A DNA stretch of 18,651 nt from the NCBI GenBank assembly GCA_041677345.1, contig JBAYQE010000050.1, positions 1 to 18,651 of the forward strand, written 5' to 3'. The position numbers and the translations under genes were made by a program. The notes beneath the pieces are model-generated. The model was not told where the DNA came from. It did no database searches and saw nothing but the letters and a program-made list of their open reading frames with translations. Origin of the DNA: JALOAT01 sp041677345 (GTDB lineage Bacteria; Pseudomonadota; Gammaproteobacteria; Thiohalomonadales; Thiohalomonadaceae). Shown piece after piece: positions 6,964 through 14,017 of the stretch. The stretch's first letter is position 1. Each line of letters begins with the position of its first letter.

Positions 6964-7425
6964 TCAGTCCAGGGGAAAGTCCCGGATGCCGTCACGTGCC
7001 GGCGGCAGGGCAGAGGATGAGGTTTTCACCTCGGCGCCCAGTTGCAGTGCCGCCTGCGTGCCGAACATGGTGTCCCCCCAATAGGCACGCGCATGGGCGC
7101 GGATGGCGGCAGTGCCGTGTTCCGGAACACGCAACGCGAAGGTGAGGGCGCGTGCCTCGCCACGGCGCATGGGTCCCTGCCACTCGGTATCGCCGGAAAA
7201 CACGGCCAGTTCATCCGGGAGGTCCACGGCGATGGACACCGCCGGCGTGTCGGCGAGTGCGACGGCCGTGACGGTGACGTCCGTCAGCCTGCCGGGCGCC
7301 GCTTCACCCTCGACACCGATGCTGATTTGCACCGGGGCGGCAATTTTTCCCCCGTGAGCCGCCGCGGAGGCGACGCCGGTGAGGCCGATGAGTAGCGAGA
7401 GTGTGGTAAGGCCCAGCCGCGACAT
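6964..7425 (-). CDS. Small exported protein of unknown function
   Basis: I start it at the ATG ending at 7425, which gives a clean Sec signal peptide: MSRLG, a hydrophobic core, and ASA before AAHGG with likely cleavage after residue 21. A GTG nine codons upstream is possible but would lengthen the n-region. The mature part (about 130 residues) is rich in alternating hydrophobic strands (VQISIGVEG, TDVTVTAVAL, ALTFALRV), suggesting a beta-sandwich, and has no cysteine and no catalytic motif I can name. It ends in a charged, proline-containing tail. The gene is 4 bases upstream of the lipoprotein protease, so it could be its partner, inhibitor or substrate; that is inference from linkage only. 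Confidence 0.75.
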   Translation of the reverse strand: MSRLGLTTLSLLIGLTGVASAAAHGGKIAAPVQISIGVEGEAAPGRLTDVTVTAVALADTPAVSIAVDLPDELAVFSGDTEWQGPMRRGEARALTFALRVPEHGTAAIRAHARAYWGDTMFGTQAALQLGAEVKTSSSALPPARDGIRDFPLD

Positions 7426-7471
7426 GGTGTGTACGCTCGGGTTTTCTACCACGCCATGCTAGCGCAAAGGT

Positions 7472-7508
7472 CTGGTTCACATTTATACGAAAGCGTTATG
7501 TGAACCAG
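7472..7508. repeat. 11-bp inverted repeat, candidate operator
   Basis: CTGGTTCACAT (7472-7482) and ATGTGAACCAG (7498-7508) are perfect reverse complements separated by 15 bases. It lies 47 bases upstream of the exported-protein start and overlaps the predicted -10 and start-site region of its promoter. No U run follows on either strand, so a terminator is unlikely; a repressor site is the simplest reading. Confidence 0.6.
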
Positions 7509-7524
7509 TCGGAAGATTTGTAAA
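7495..7524 (-). promoter_or_regulatory. Candidate promoter for the exported protein and metalloprotease genes
   Basis: On the minus strand TTTACA (plus 7519-7524, 5 of 6 to consensus) and CATAAC (plus 7495-7500, 4 of 6) are 18 bases apart. Initiation would be near 7488, giving a leader of about 60 bases. One arm of the inverted repeat overlaps the -10 and spacer, the other lies just downstream of the start. Confidence 0.4.
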
Positions 7525-7583
7525 AAGTTCGAAGGATTGCCCGTGCAAAGGGCAGGGATAGGGGGCTGTCTACAAGGAGGCAC

Positions 7584-7609
7584 GCATTGCCACTAGGGGG
7601 CGGCAATGC
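7584..7609 (-). other. Stem-loop enclosing the nadC stop codon
   Basis: GCATTGCC (7584-7591) and GGCAATGC (7602-7609) form an 8-bp stem with a 10-base loop that contains the nadC TAG. No U tract follows, so it may stabilise the mRNA 3' end or help Rho-dependent termination rather than act as an intrinsic terminator. Confidence 0.45.
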
Positions 7610-8438
7610 GCATGGAGAGGTCCACGGCGTGTACGTGCTTGGTGAGCGCGCCCACGGAAATGTAGTCGATACCCGTTTCCGCCACGTCGCGCAGGGTATC
7701 CAGGCTTACGTTGCCGGAGGATTCCAGCTCGGCGCGGCCCGCCGTGAGGGCGACGGCTTCGCGCAGGGCGGCGGCATCCATGTTGTCGAGCAGAATGCGC
7801 GTGACGCCCGCGGCCAGCGCCTCGCGCAGTTCGGCGAGGTTTTCCACTTCCACTTCAATCATCACGTCCGTGCCGACGAGGGCACGCGCTTGCCGTACCG
7901 CCACGGCGATGGAACCGGCCGCGGCGATGTGGTTTTCCTTCACCAGCACGGCATCGTACAGGCCCATGCGGTGGTTGTGGCAGCCTCCGCAACGCACGGC
8001 GTATTTTTGTGCCCGACGCAGGCCCGGGAGTGTCTTGCGCGTGTCGAGGACCCGCGCACCGGTGCCTGCCACCGCATCGGCGTAGCGCCGGGCCACCGTG
8101 GCTGTGCCGGATAGGGTCTGCAGGAAATTGAGCGCTGTGCGTTCCCCGGTGAGCAGGCCGCGCGCCGGCCCCGCCAGGCGGCATAGGCGCATGCCGGGCT
8201 CGACCCGGTCGCCCTCATCGATGTCCCAGGTGATGCTGATGCGCCGGTCCAGCTGGTGGAACACCTCGTCGAACCAGGGTCGTCCACAGATGACCGCCGC
8301 TTCACGGCTGATCACCAAGGCTTCGGCCTGGGCCGTGGCGGGGATGAGTGTAGCGGTGAGGTCACCGGAGCCGACGTCCTCATCGAGTGCTTGTCGCACC
8401 TGTGCGGTGACCTCTTCGGGTGGGACGAAATCGTTCAT
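7593..8438 (-). CDS. nadC: Nicotinate-nucleotide pyrophosphorylase (quinolinate phosphoribosyltransferase)
   Basis: Converts quinolinate and PRPP to nicotinate mononucleotide, carbon dioxide and pyrophosphate in de novo NAD synthesis in the cytoplasm. The 281 residues match the family. Motifs in order: DEDVGSGDLT (19-28), GERTALNFLQ (98-107), DTRKTLPGLR (132-141), KYAVRCGGCHNHRMGLYD (145-162), VKENH (166-170), EVEVEN (195-200), LLDNM (216-220), ESSGNV (239-244) and ISVGALTKH (260-268), together the full active site. The ATG overlaps the stop codon of the symporter gene (ATGA), which fixes the start and suggests translational coupling. nadA and nadB are not in the window. Confidence 0.96.
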   Translation of the reverse strand: MNDFVPPEEVTAQVRQALDEDVGSGDLTATLIPATAQAEALVISREAAVICGRPWFDEVFHQLDRRISITWDIDEGDRVEPGMRLCRLAGPARGLLTGERTALNFLQTLSGTATVARRYADAVAGTGARVLDTRKTLPGLRRAQKYAVRCGGCHNHRMGLYDAVLVKENHIAAAGSIAVAVRQARALVGTDVMIEVEVENLAELREALAAGVTRILLDNMDAAALREAVALTAGRAELESSGNVSLDTLRDVAETGIDYISVGALTKHVHAVDLSMRIAAP

Positions 8439-9826
8439 TGGCTGGTGGCGTGCTCCGATGCTGGCTTCTTGGCGTGCTGGCCCATGTAGTGATTCTTGGC
8501 CTTGGCCACCAGGCCCGCGAGCAGCACGAGTGAAAGCAAATTGGGAAGTGCCATGAGCAGGTTGGTGATGTCGGCGATGTTCCACACCAGTTGCAACGGT
8601 ACGGCCGCGCCGAACACCACCAGGATGGTAAAGATGACCCGATACGGCATTACTGCGCCTTCACCAAACAGGAAGTGCGCAGAACGATCGCCGTAATAGG
8701 ACCAGGACACGATGGTGGAAAAAGCGAACAGCGCCAGACCGACACCGACCACGAGGGCGCCCGCATCGCCCAGTACCGAACTGAAGGCCAGCGCAGTGAG
8801 TGCGGCGCCTTTCACACCTTCGGGCGCATCGATGTACGCGCCGGTGACCACGATCACCAGGCCGGTCATGGAGCAGATAACCAATGTGTCGATGAAGGGT
8901 TCCATCATGGCCACCAGGCCCTCGCGGGCGGGTTCATTGGTGCGCGCGGCGGCATGGGCCATGGGCGAGGAGCCGAGGCCAGCCTCGTTGGAGAACAGAC
9001 CACGCGCCACACCCCAGCGGATGGCCTCGCCGACGGCGGCGCCCCCCACCGCCCAAGGGTTGAGTGCGTGGTTGAATATGGTCGCGATGGCGTCTGGGAT
9101 GGCACTGGCGAAGTTGGCCAGTACGATCAGTGCCGCGAAGATGTAGAAGATGGCCATGAAGGGCACGATGGTGCTGGCGAAGCGGGCGACGCGCTTCACG
9201 CCGCCCAGGATGACCAGGCCCACGAGGATGGCCATGATGGTCCCCACCATCCAGGCGTACTCACGCATGTCGGGCCAGATGAACACCAGGCCGTCCACCA
9301 CCGAATTGGCCTGCACCATGTTGCCGATGCCGAAAGAGGCGATGAGCGCGAAGGTGGCGAACAACGTGGCCATGCGTTTCATCTTGAGGCCGTGCAGCAG
9401 GGTGTACATGGGGCCGCCGGCCACATGGCCGTGGGGATCGATTTCGCGGAACTTGAGCGACAAGGTGCATTCGGCGAATTTGGTGGCCATGCCGAAGAAG
9501 GCCGTCATCCACATCCAGAACAGGGCGCCCGGCCCGCCCAGGGAGATGGCCGTTGCTACGCCCGCGATGTTGCCGGTGCCCACGGTGGCGGAAAGTGCCG
9601 TGGCCAGGGCCTGGAAGTGCGATACCTCACCCTGGTGCTTCGGATCGCTGTACTTGCCCGAGATGAGTTGCGCCGAGTGCCGGAACCCGTGCACCTGGAT
9701 AAGACCCAGGCGGAACGTGAGATACACCCCGGTACCGAGCAGCACCACCAGCGTGAGCGCGTTGCCCCACAGAAAGCCCGAGATCTGACCGGTGACGTCG
9801 GTCAACCAATGAATGGCAGCTTCCAT
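8435..9826 (-). CDS. Sodium:alanine/glycine symporter, AgcS family
   Basis: Inner-membrane secondary transporter that couples sodium entry to uptake of alanine, glycine or a related amino acid. The 463 residues hold about ten or more hydrophobic segments. Family marks are ALSATVGTGNIAGVATAISLGGPGALFWMW (starting near residue 77; the GTGNIAG core is at 83-89), KFAECTLSLKFRE, GGPMYTLLHG, and the middle block WGVARGLFSNEAGLGSSPMAHAAA. The ATG at 9826 is preceded on the minus strand by a G-rich, SD-like GGGGAG with a spacer of about 6 bases. It is the first gene of the nadC unit and overlaps nadC by 4 bases. The substrate cannot be fixed from sequence; alanine is the usual annotation. Confidence 0.92.
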   Translation of the reverse strand: MEAAIHWLTDVTGQISGFLWGNALTLVVLLGTGVYLTFRLGLIQVHGFRHSAQLISGKYSDPKHQGEVSHFQALATALSATVGTGNIAGVATAISLGGPGALFWMWMTAFFGMATKFAECTLSLKFREIDPHGHVAGGPMYTLLHGLKMKRMATLFATFALIASFGIGNMVQANSVVDGLVFIWPDMREYAWMVGTIMAILVGLVILGGVKRVARFASTIVPFMAIFYIFAALIVLANFASAIPDAIATIFNHALNPWAVGGAAVGEAIRWGVARGLFSNEAGLGSSPMAHAAARTNEPAREGLVAMMEPFIDTLVICSMTGLVIVVTGAYIDAPEGVKGAALTALAFSSVLGDAGALVVGVGLALFAFSTIVSWSYYGDRSAHFLFGEGAVMPYRVIFTILVVFGAAVPLQLVWNIADITNLLMALPNLLSLVLLAGLVAKAKNHYMGQHAKKPASEHATSQ

Positions 9827-10068
9827 TTATCGCTCCCCCCAATGACCCGCACATCTTACCGGAAGCGGCATGGCATGGTTCAGCCCCTTGTGTCCCAGTA
9901 TTTCATGCTCCCGGCCCGGTGCCGCATCCATCCGGCCTGCGCACGCACTGGGGGCGGGGGTGGCTGTTCATACGTGTGTTGAGGTATGTTGGCGCTCCCC
10001 AGGACGGGGCAGTGGGAGATGGCAGGGAAGATGTTTGGGAGCTGTGGCTGGAGTGGAGGCCGGCGGAA

Positions 10069-12210
10069 ATGGAAATCGAGGAGCGTAACCTCAAGGCAGC
10101 ACTGGTGGATCTGTTCCACCGCAACTTGCCTGCCCCGGTGCTCGCGCTCAATGTGCTGTTTGCCTCCATCCTGGCAGCCCTGCTGTGGCCGCATGTGGAG
10201 CATTCGCTGTTGCTGGGCTGGGTCGCCATCGTCACTGTGGTCGCCACGGTGAATCACCTGCGCCACCGCCGTTACCAGACCGCCCGCGAGCAGGGCGAGA
10301 CCGATCCCGAGTTCTGGGCCCGCTACTACACACGGGGCCGACTGCTGAACGGTCTGGCCTGGGGCGTGGGCGGGGCGCTCATGTATGTACCCGCCGAACC
10401 GTTGCTGAGCATGTTCCTGCTGCTCGTCATCTGCGGCGTGGCGGCGGGCTCCGTCGCCTCCCAGGCGTCGTTGCCGCGGGCCCTGAATGTCTTCCTGTTT
10501 ACCGCCTTGATCATTCCCGCGGTGCGCATCGCCGCCATCGGTGACGAACACACCGTGGTTGCCTTCCTGGTGGTGGTCTATCTCGGCTTCCTGGTGTTCA
10601 TTGGGCGTTCCAACCATGCCACCTTGCTGGAATCCGTACGCCTGCGCCGGCGCAATGAACACCTGCTGGCCGCGTTGCGGGAAAGCGAGGCGCATTTCCG
10701 TGCCCTGGTGGAGAACTCCACTTATTGGGTGTTGTTGTTGCACCCCGAAGGGCGCTTCCTGTTTCAGAGTCCGTCCGGCGAGCACATGCTCGGCTATGGC
10801 CCGTCCGACCTCATAGGCGCCGACGCAGTGGAACTGCTGCACCCAGACGATCGCGAGAAATTTCTCACCCAACTGCAGCAGGTCGCCGCTAGCGGCCAGT
10901 TGCTGGGTGGTGATGCGCGCTGGCGTCATCGCGACGGGCACTGGGTGCTGCTCAATCTGGTCGGTCGCCGCCTCGACGGCCCGGAGGCACGCGTGTTGAT
11001 CACTGCGCGTGACGTGACCGCCACGCGCGCCATGGAAGCCGAACTGCGCACGGCCAAAGAGAGCGCCGAGGCCGCCAACCGTGTGAAGGACCGTTTCCTG
11101 GCCAATATGAGCCATGAGATGCGCTCGCCCCTGCACGCCATCCAAGGCGTGGCCGAACTGCTCGGTAACACCTCCCTCGATGTGCGCCAGCAGGGCTATA
11201 TGAACGCCTTGCGGGAATCGGCACAGCACCTGCGCGCCCTGGTGGACGATGTGCTCGACTACGCCCGCGCCGAGTCCGACGCCCTGCGCCTCGACGAGGT
11301 GCGCTTCAATCTGCGTGAATGGCTGGAAGTGACGGCGGGCCTGCTTGCCCCGGAGGCGGAGGCGCGCGGGCTGTGTTTCGAGTACTCCATCGACGAGGAC
11401 CTCGCGACACGGCGTGTGGGCGATCCGCGGCGCCTGCGCCAGGTGCTGGTGAATCTGGTTACCAACGCGCTCAAGTTCACGGAGCAAGGCTCGGTGCGGG
11501 TGACCGTCGGCGCCTGCGACCGCGGTGTGCGCATTCAGGTGTGCGATACCGGCTGCGGTATTCCGGCGGACAAACAGGATTTCATTTTCGAGCCCTTCAC
11601 CCAGGTGGATAGCTCGGCCACGCGTGCCGTCGGTGGTGCAGGGCTGGGACTGGCCATCAGCCAGCGCCTGGTACAGGCCATGGGCGGTTCGCTTCGCTGT
11701 GAATCGCAGCCGGGCGCGGGCAGCTGCTTCAGCGCCGACCTACCGTTGCCCGAGGCGCCTGCCGAGACACCGGGCAGCCCCGTGGAGGCCACGGGATTGC
11801 CCGTGCTCCCGCCCGCGCGACTGCTGGTCGTCGACGATGCGCCCATGAACCGTTACGTGATCAGTGAATTCTTCCGCGATACACCCTGCCGTCTGGACAT
11901 AGCCTTCAACGGCCAGGATGCCGTGGAGGCCTGCGCCCGTGAGCACTATGACCTGGTACTCATGGACATGCAGATGCCCCATATGGATGGCCGCGAAGCG
12001 ACGCGCACCATTCGTCAGGCGGAAGCCAGGGAGGGGCGGCCGCGGGTGCCCGTGGTGGCCCTCACTGCAGGCGCATTGCTGGATGAACGCGAAGCGGCGA
12101 TGGCTGCCGGCTGCAGTGACTTCATCGCGAAACCCGTCACCCGTGCCGACCTGCTCACGCTGGTGGCGCGGGTGCTGGAGGCGCACGCCCACAGCTCGTG
12201 CTCTGCCTGA
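10069..12210 (+). CDS. Membrane-bound PAS hybrid sensor histidine kinase with receiver domain
   Basis: Two-component sensor that likely autophosphorylates and passes phosphate to its own receiver. The start at 10069 is supported by GGAGG at 10055-10059 with a 9-base spacer; an ATG at 9919 is open but lacks an RBS and would add 50 arginine- and tryptophan-rich residues. The 713 residues contain about six membrane spans (roughly 20-40, 48-62, 95-108, 112-130, 140-157, 161-178), a PAS domain (about 205-322), a dimerisation/phosphoacceptor domain with FLANMSHEMRSPLHAIQG (His349), an ATPase domain with NLVTNALKF, DTGCGI (493-498) and GAGLGL (523-528), and a C-terminal receiver with VVDDAPMN, phospho-acceptor Asp633 in LVLMDMQMPHMDG and the FIAKP lysine. 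No separate response regulator or Hpt gene adjoins it, so its output partner lies elsewhere. Confidence 0.92.
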   Translation: MEIEERNLKAALVDLFHRNLPAPVLALNVLFASILAALLWPHVEHSLLLGWVAIVTVVATVNHLRHRRYQTAREQGETDPEFWARYYTRGRLLNGLAWGVGGALMYVPAEPLLSMFLLLVICGVAAGSVASQASLPRALNVFLFTALIIPAVRIAAIGDEHTVVAFLVVVYLGFLVFIGRSNHATLLESVRLRRRNEHLLAALRESEAHFRALVENSTYWVLLLHPEGRFLFQSPSGEHMLGYGPSDLIGADAVELLHPDDREKFLTQLQQVAASGQLLGGDARWRHRDGHWVLLNLVGRRLDGPEARVLITARDVTATRAMEAELRTAKESAEAANRVKDRFLANMSHEMRSPLHAIQGVAELLGNTSLDVRQQGYMNALRESAQHLRALVDDVLDYARAESDALRLDEVRFNLREWLEVTAGLLAPEAEARGLCFEYSIDEDLATRRVGDPRRLRQVLVNLVTNALKFTEQGSVRVTVGACDRGVRIQVCDTGCGIPADKQDFIFEPFTQVDSSATRAVGGAGLGLAISQRLVQAMGGSLRCESQPGAGSCFSADLPLPEAPAETPGSPVEATGLPVLPPARLLVVDDAPMNRYVISEFFRDTPCRLDIAFNGQDAVEACAREHYDLVLMDMQMPHMDGREATRTIRQAEAREGRPRVPVVALTAGALLDEREAAMAAGCSDFIAKPVTRADLLTLVARVLEAHAHSSCSA

Positions 12211-12415
12211 GCCGTTCCCGCCCCCGCCGGTCACGGTATTTCGCAGGCGGAAAAACTGTACGGGTGCCATCGACGGCATCACGCCAGGGTTTTCATGAAT
12301 CCATCACTGCATCCTTTTCCGGGTTGCCATTATCATGCGACCATTTGCGCACGGGCGCGTGCCCGCGCCTGCAATCCGTCACAGCGGCAGCGCACGCCCT
12401 GGCCGAGGATGCCGT

Positions 12416-12985
12416 ATGCATATCAACCCCGACACCGGACTGCTCGATCAGGCTCGCCAGGTGCCCTCGCCCAATCAGGACGAGCGCCCCGCCGGCTTGC
12501 CCATCGACCTGGCCGTGGTACACGGTATTTCCCTGCCGCCCTGTGAGTTCGGCGGACCGTGGATCGATGCCCTGTTCACCAACACCCTCGACCCGCACGC
12601 CCATCCCTATTTCGCCACCATCCACGGCTTGCAGGTCTCGGCGCACGCGCTCATCCGGCGTGACGGAGGCGTGGTGCAGTATGTGCCGTTTCACAAACGG
12701 GCCTGGCATGCCGGTGTGTCCTGTTTCGAGGGTCGGGAGCGGTGCAACGATTACTCGATCGGCATCGAACTGGAGGGTTGTGACCAACTGCCCTATGAGG
12801 ATATCCAGTACACCCGTCTGATCGAGTTGCTGCACGCACTGATGGTTGCCTATCCATCCATACGCCCTGATCGGGTGAGGGGACATTGCCACATTGCCCC
12901 TGGCCGCAAGCTCGATCCAGGCCCTCATTTCGATTGGTCACGCCTGTATGCGATGTTAGGCGTGGATGGCCGCGTCGCGGTGTAG
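12416..12985 (+). CDS. ampD: 1,6-anhydro-N-acetylmuramyl-L-alanine amidase
   Basis: Cytoplasmic zinc amidase of cell-wall recycling: it cleaves the peptide from anhydromuropeptides and so keeps the AmpR inducer low in organisms that have ampC/ampR. The start at 12416 has GAGG at 12405-12408, 7 bases upstream; an in-frame ATG at 12335 would add 27 low-complexity residues. The 189 residues match AmpD. Expected zinc ligands are His36 (AVVHGIS), His157 (GHCHIAPGRK) and Asp167 (LDPGP); Glu118 in IGIELEG is the probable catalytic glutamate. PYFATIHGLQVSAHALIRRDG and HKRAWHAGVS are also family patterns. The usual GHSDIAPGRKTDPG motif is GHCHIAPGRKLDPG here, a mild deviation that keeps the ligands. 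ampE follows after 30 bases. Confidence 0.95.
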   Translation: MHINPDTGLLDQARQVPSPNQDERPAGLPIDLAVVHGISLPPCEFGGPWIDALFTNTLDPHAHPYFATIHGLQVSAHALIRRDGGVVQYVPFHKRAWHAGVSCFEGRERCNDYSIGIELEGCDQLPYEDIQYTRLIELLHALMVAYPSIRPDRVRGHCHIAPGRKLDPGPHFDWSRLYAMLGVDGRVAV

Positions 12986-13015
12986 AATAGAACCGACCGG
13001 CAAGGGAGCGGCTTC

Positions 13016-13876
13016 ATGGCTTTGATCACGGTTCTACTCAGTCTTCTCGTCGAGCATTACCTCGGCACCCTGGAGGAATTCCGGCGGTTTCGCTGGTTTG
13101 CCAATTTCACCGACCGCGTACGCGCCGCGTTACCCGCGCGCCTGGAAGATTCGCCCCTGGCCGTGGTGCTGGTGCTTGGCCTGCCCACCTTGGCGGTATT
13201 GGCGCTGGCCCTGGCTTTTGCCCACACCTGGATGCTGTTCGCCTTCATCTTTGGCCTGGTGGTGTTGCTCTACAGTTTTGGCCCGCAAGACCTGGAAACG
13301 CGTATCGAGGCCTACATCGAGGCACGCGAGCGTGGCGACGATGACTCCGCACGCTGGCACATGACCGAGATCGTCGGCGCGGAAATCCCCGACGAGCCGC
13401 AACTCGTCGCGCGCACCATGGTGGAGACGGCGCTGGTGGAAATGAACGAGCGTCTGCTGGCCATCATCTTCTGGTTCGCGGTGTTCGGCCCCGCCGGTGC
13501 GCTGCTCTATCGCCTCACCGCCTTGTTGCGCGCCCGCACCCGCAACGATGAAGGTGCTTTCGCCGAGTGGGCCGATCGCTTTCATTTCGCCTTGGGGTGG
13601 TTTCCTGCGCGCCTTACCGCCCTCGGTTACGCCATGGCCGGCAGCTTTGTGGACGCCATCCAATATTGGCGCGACGAGGCCGGCAAGTGGCGTGACCTGA
13701 ACCGCGGCGTGCTCATCGCCAGCGGTCTGGGCGCGCTGCAGTACGGGGTGGAGGAACCCGCGGGCAAGGAAACGGAAGTCGACGACCTGCGTGCCACCAT
13801 CGCCCTGCTCCGTCGCACCGTCGTGGTATGGGTGGTCGCCCTGGCCATCATCACCCTGGCGGGCTGGAGCGGCTGA
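13016..13876 (+). CDS. ampE: AmpE-like inner-membrane protein (AmpE/CobD-like family)
   Basis: Polytopic inner-membrane protein whose molecular function is unsettled; in enterobacteria it is the second gene of the ampDE operon and is proposed to act in signalling. The 286 residues equal the usual AmpE length. It begins MALITVLLSLLVEHYLG, has hydrophobic segments at about 47-68, 71-88, 147-168, 193-213 and 266-284, and carries the family motif FWFAVFGPAGALLYRL (152-167) plus a long acidic loop (91-146, LYSFGPQDLETRIEAY). GGAG precedes the ATG by 6 bases. Direct linkage to ampD supports AmpE over the related cobalamin protein CobD. Confidence 0.88.
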   Translation: MALITVLLSLLVEHYLGTLEEFRRFRWFANFTDRVRAALPARLEDSPLAVVLVLGLPTLAVLALALAFAHTWMLFAFIFGLVVLLYSFGPQDLETRIEAYIEARERGDDDSARWHMTEIVGAEIPDEPQLVARTMVETALVEMNERLLAIIFWFAVFGPAGALLYRLTALLRARTRNDEGAFAEWADRFHFALGWFPARLTALGYAMAGSFVDAIQYWRDEAGKWRDLNRGVLIASGLGALQYGVEEPAGKETEVDDLRATIALLRRTVVVWVVALAIITLAGWSG

Positions 13877-13901
13877 TCGCTTTTTTCAGCAGAAATACCC
13901 T

Positions 13902-13918
13902 CCCCGGCGGCGCCGGGG
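13902..13918 (+). other. GC-rich stem-loop after ampE
   Basis: CCCCGGC (13902-13908) and GCCGGGG (13912-13918) form a 7-bp stem with a GGC loop, 25 bases after the ampE stop. No T run follows, so it is not a clean intrinsic terminator; it may assist Rho-dependent termination or protect the ampDE mRNA 3' end. Confidence 0.45.
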
Positions 13919-13927
13919 ATTGCGTAG

Positions 13928-14000
13928 GTCACGTTGGCGCGTAGCGGCTACGTGACAGGCGTGACCCGCATGAAAGGCAATGTCACGTTTCACACGTGAC
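13928..14000. repeat. Four GTCACGT heptamers in two inverted pairs upstream of the phosphatase gene
   Basis: GTCACGT at 13928-13934 pairs with ACGTGAC at 13950-13956 (15 bases between), and GTCACGT at 13982-13988 pairs with ACGTGAC at 13994-14000 (5 bases between). A partial copy, GTGACCC, lies at 13961-13967, and the first pair encloses a further odd palindrome, CGTAGC-G-GCTACG (13940-13952). The block ends 17 bases before the phosphatase start. It could be tandem operator sites or leader hairpins. Confidence 0.65.
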
Positions 14001-14017
14001 CCATATCCCCAGAGACC

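Noticed and set aside
7472..7508. Inverted repeat as an intrinsic terminator of nadC
   Set aside because: No T tract after the stem on either strand, and the spacer of 15 bases with promoter hexamers fits an operator better.
8591..9982. 463-codon plus-strand open frame opposite the symporter gene
   Set aside because: Histidine/glycine-rich antisense shadow with no motif, while the minus strand encodes a clear AgcS transporter.
9919..10068. Extra 50 N-terminal codons of the hybrid kinase
   Set aside because: No RBS at 9919 and unusual composition; GGAGG at 10055-10059 supports the ATG at 10069.
9880..11487. 535-codon minus-strand open frame opposite the histidine kinase
   Set aside because: Glutamine/histidine-rich shadow; the kinase motifs H, N, G1 and G2 are all on the plus strand.
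12348..12370. GC-rich inverted sequence upstream of ampD (CGGGC/GCCCG)
   Set aside because: Short and made of low-complexity GC; it cannot be distinguished from background composition.
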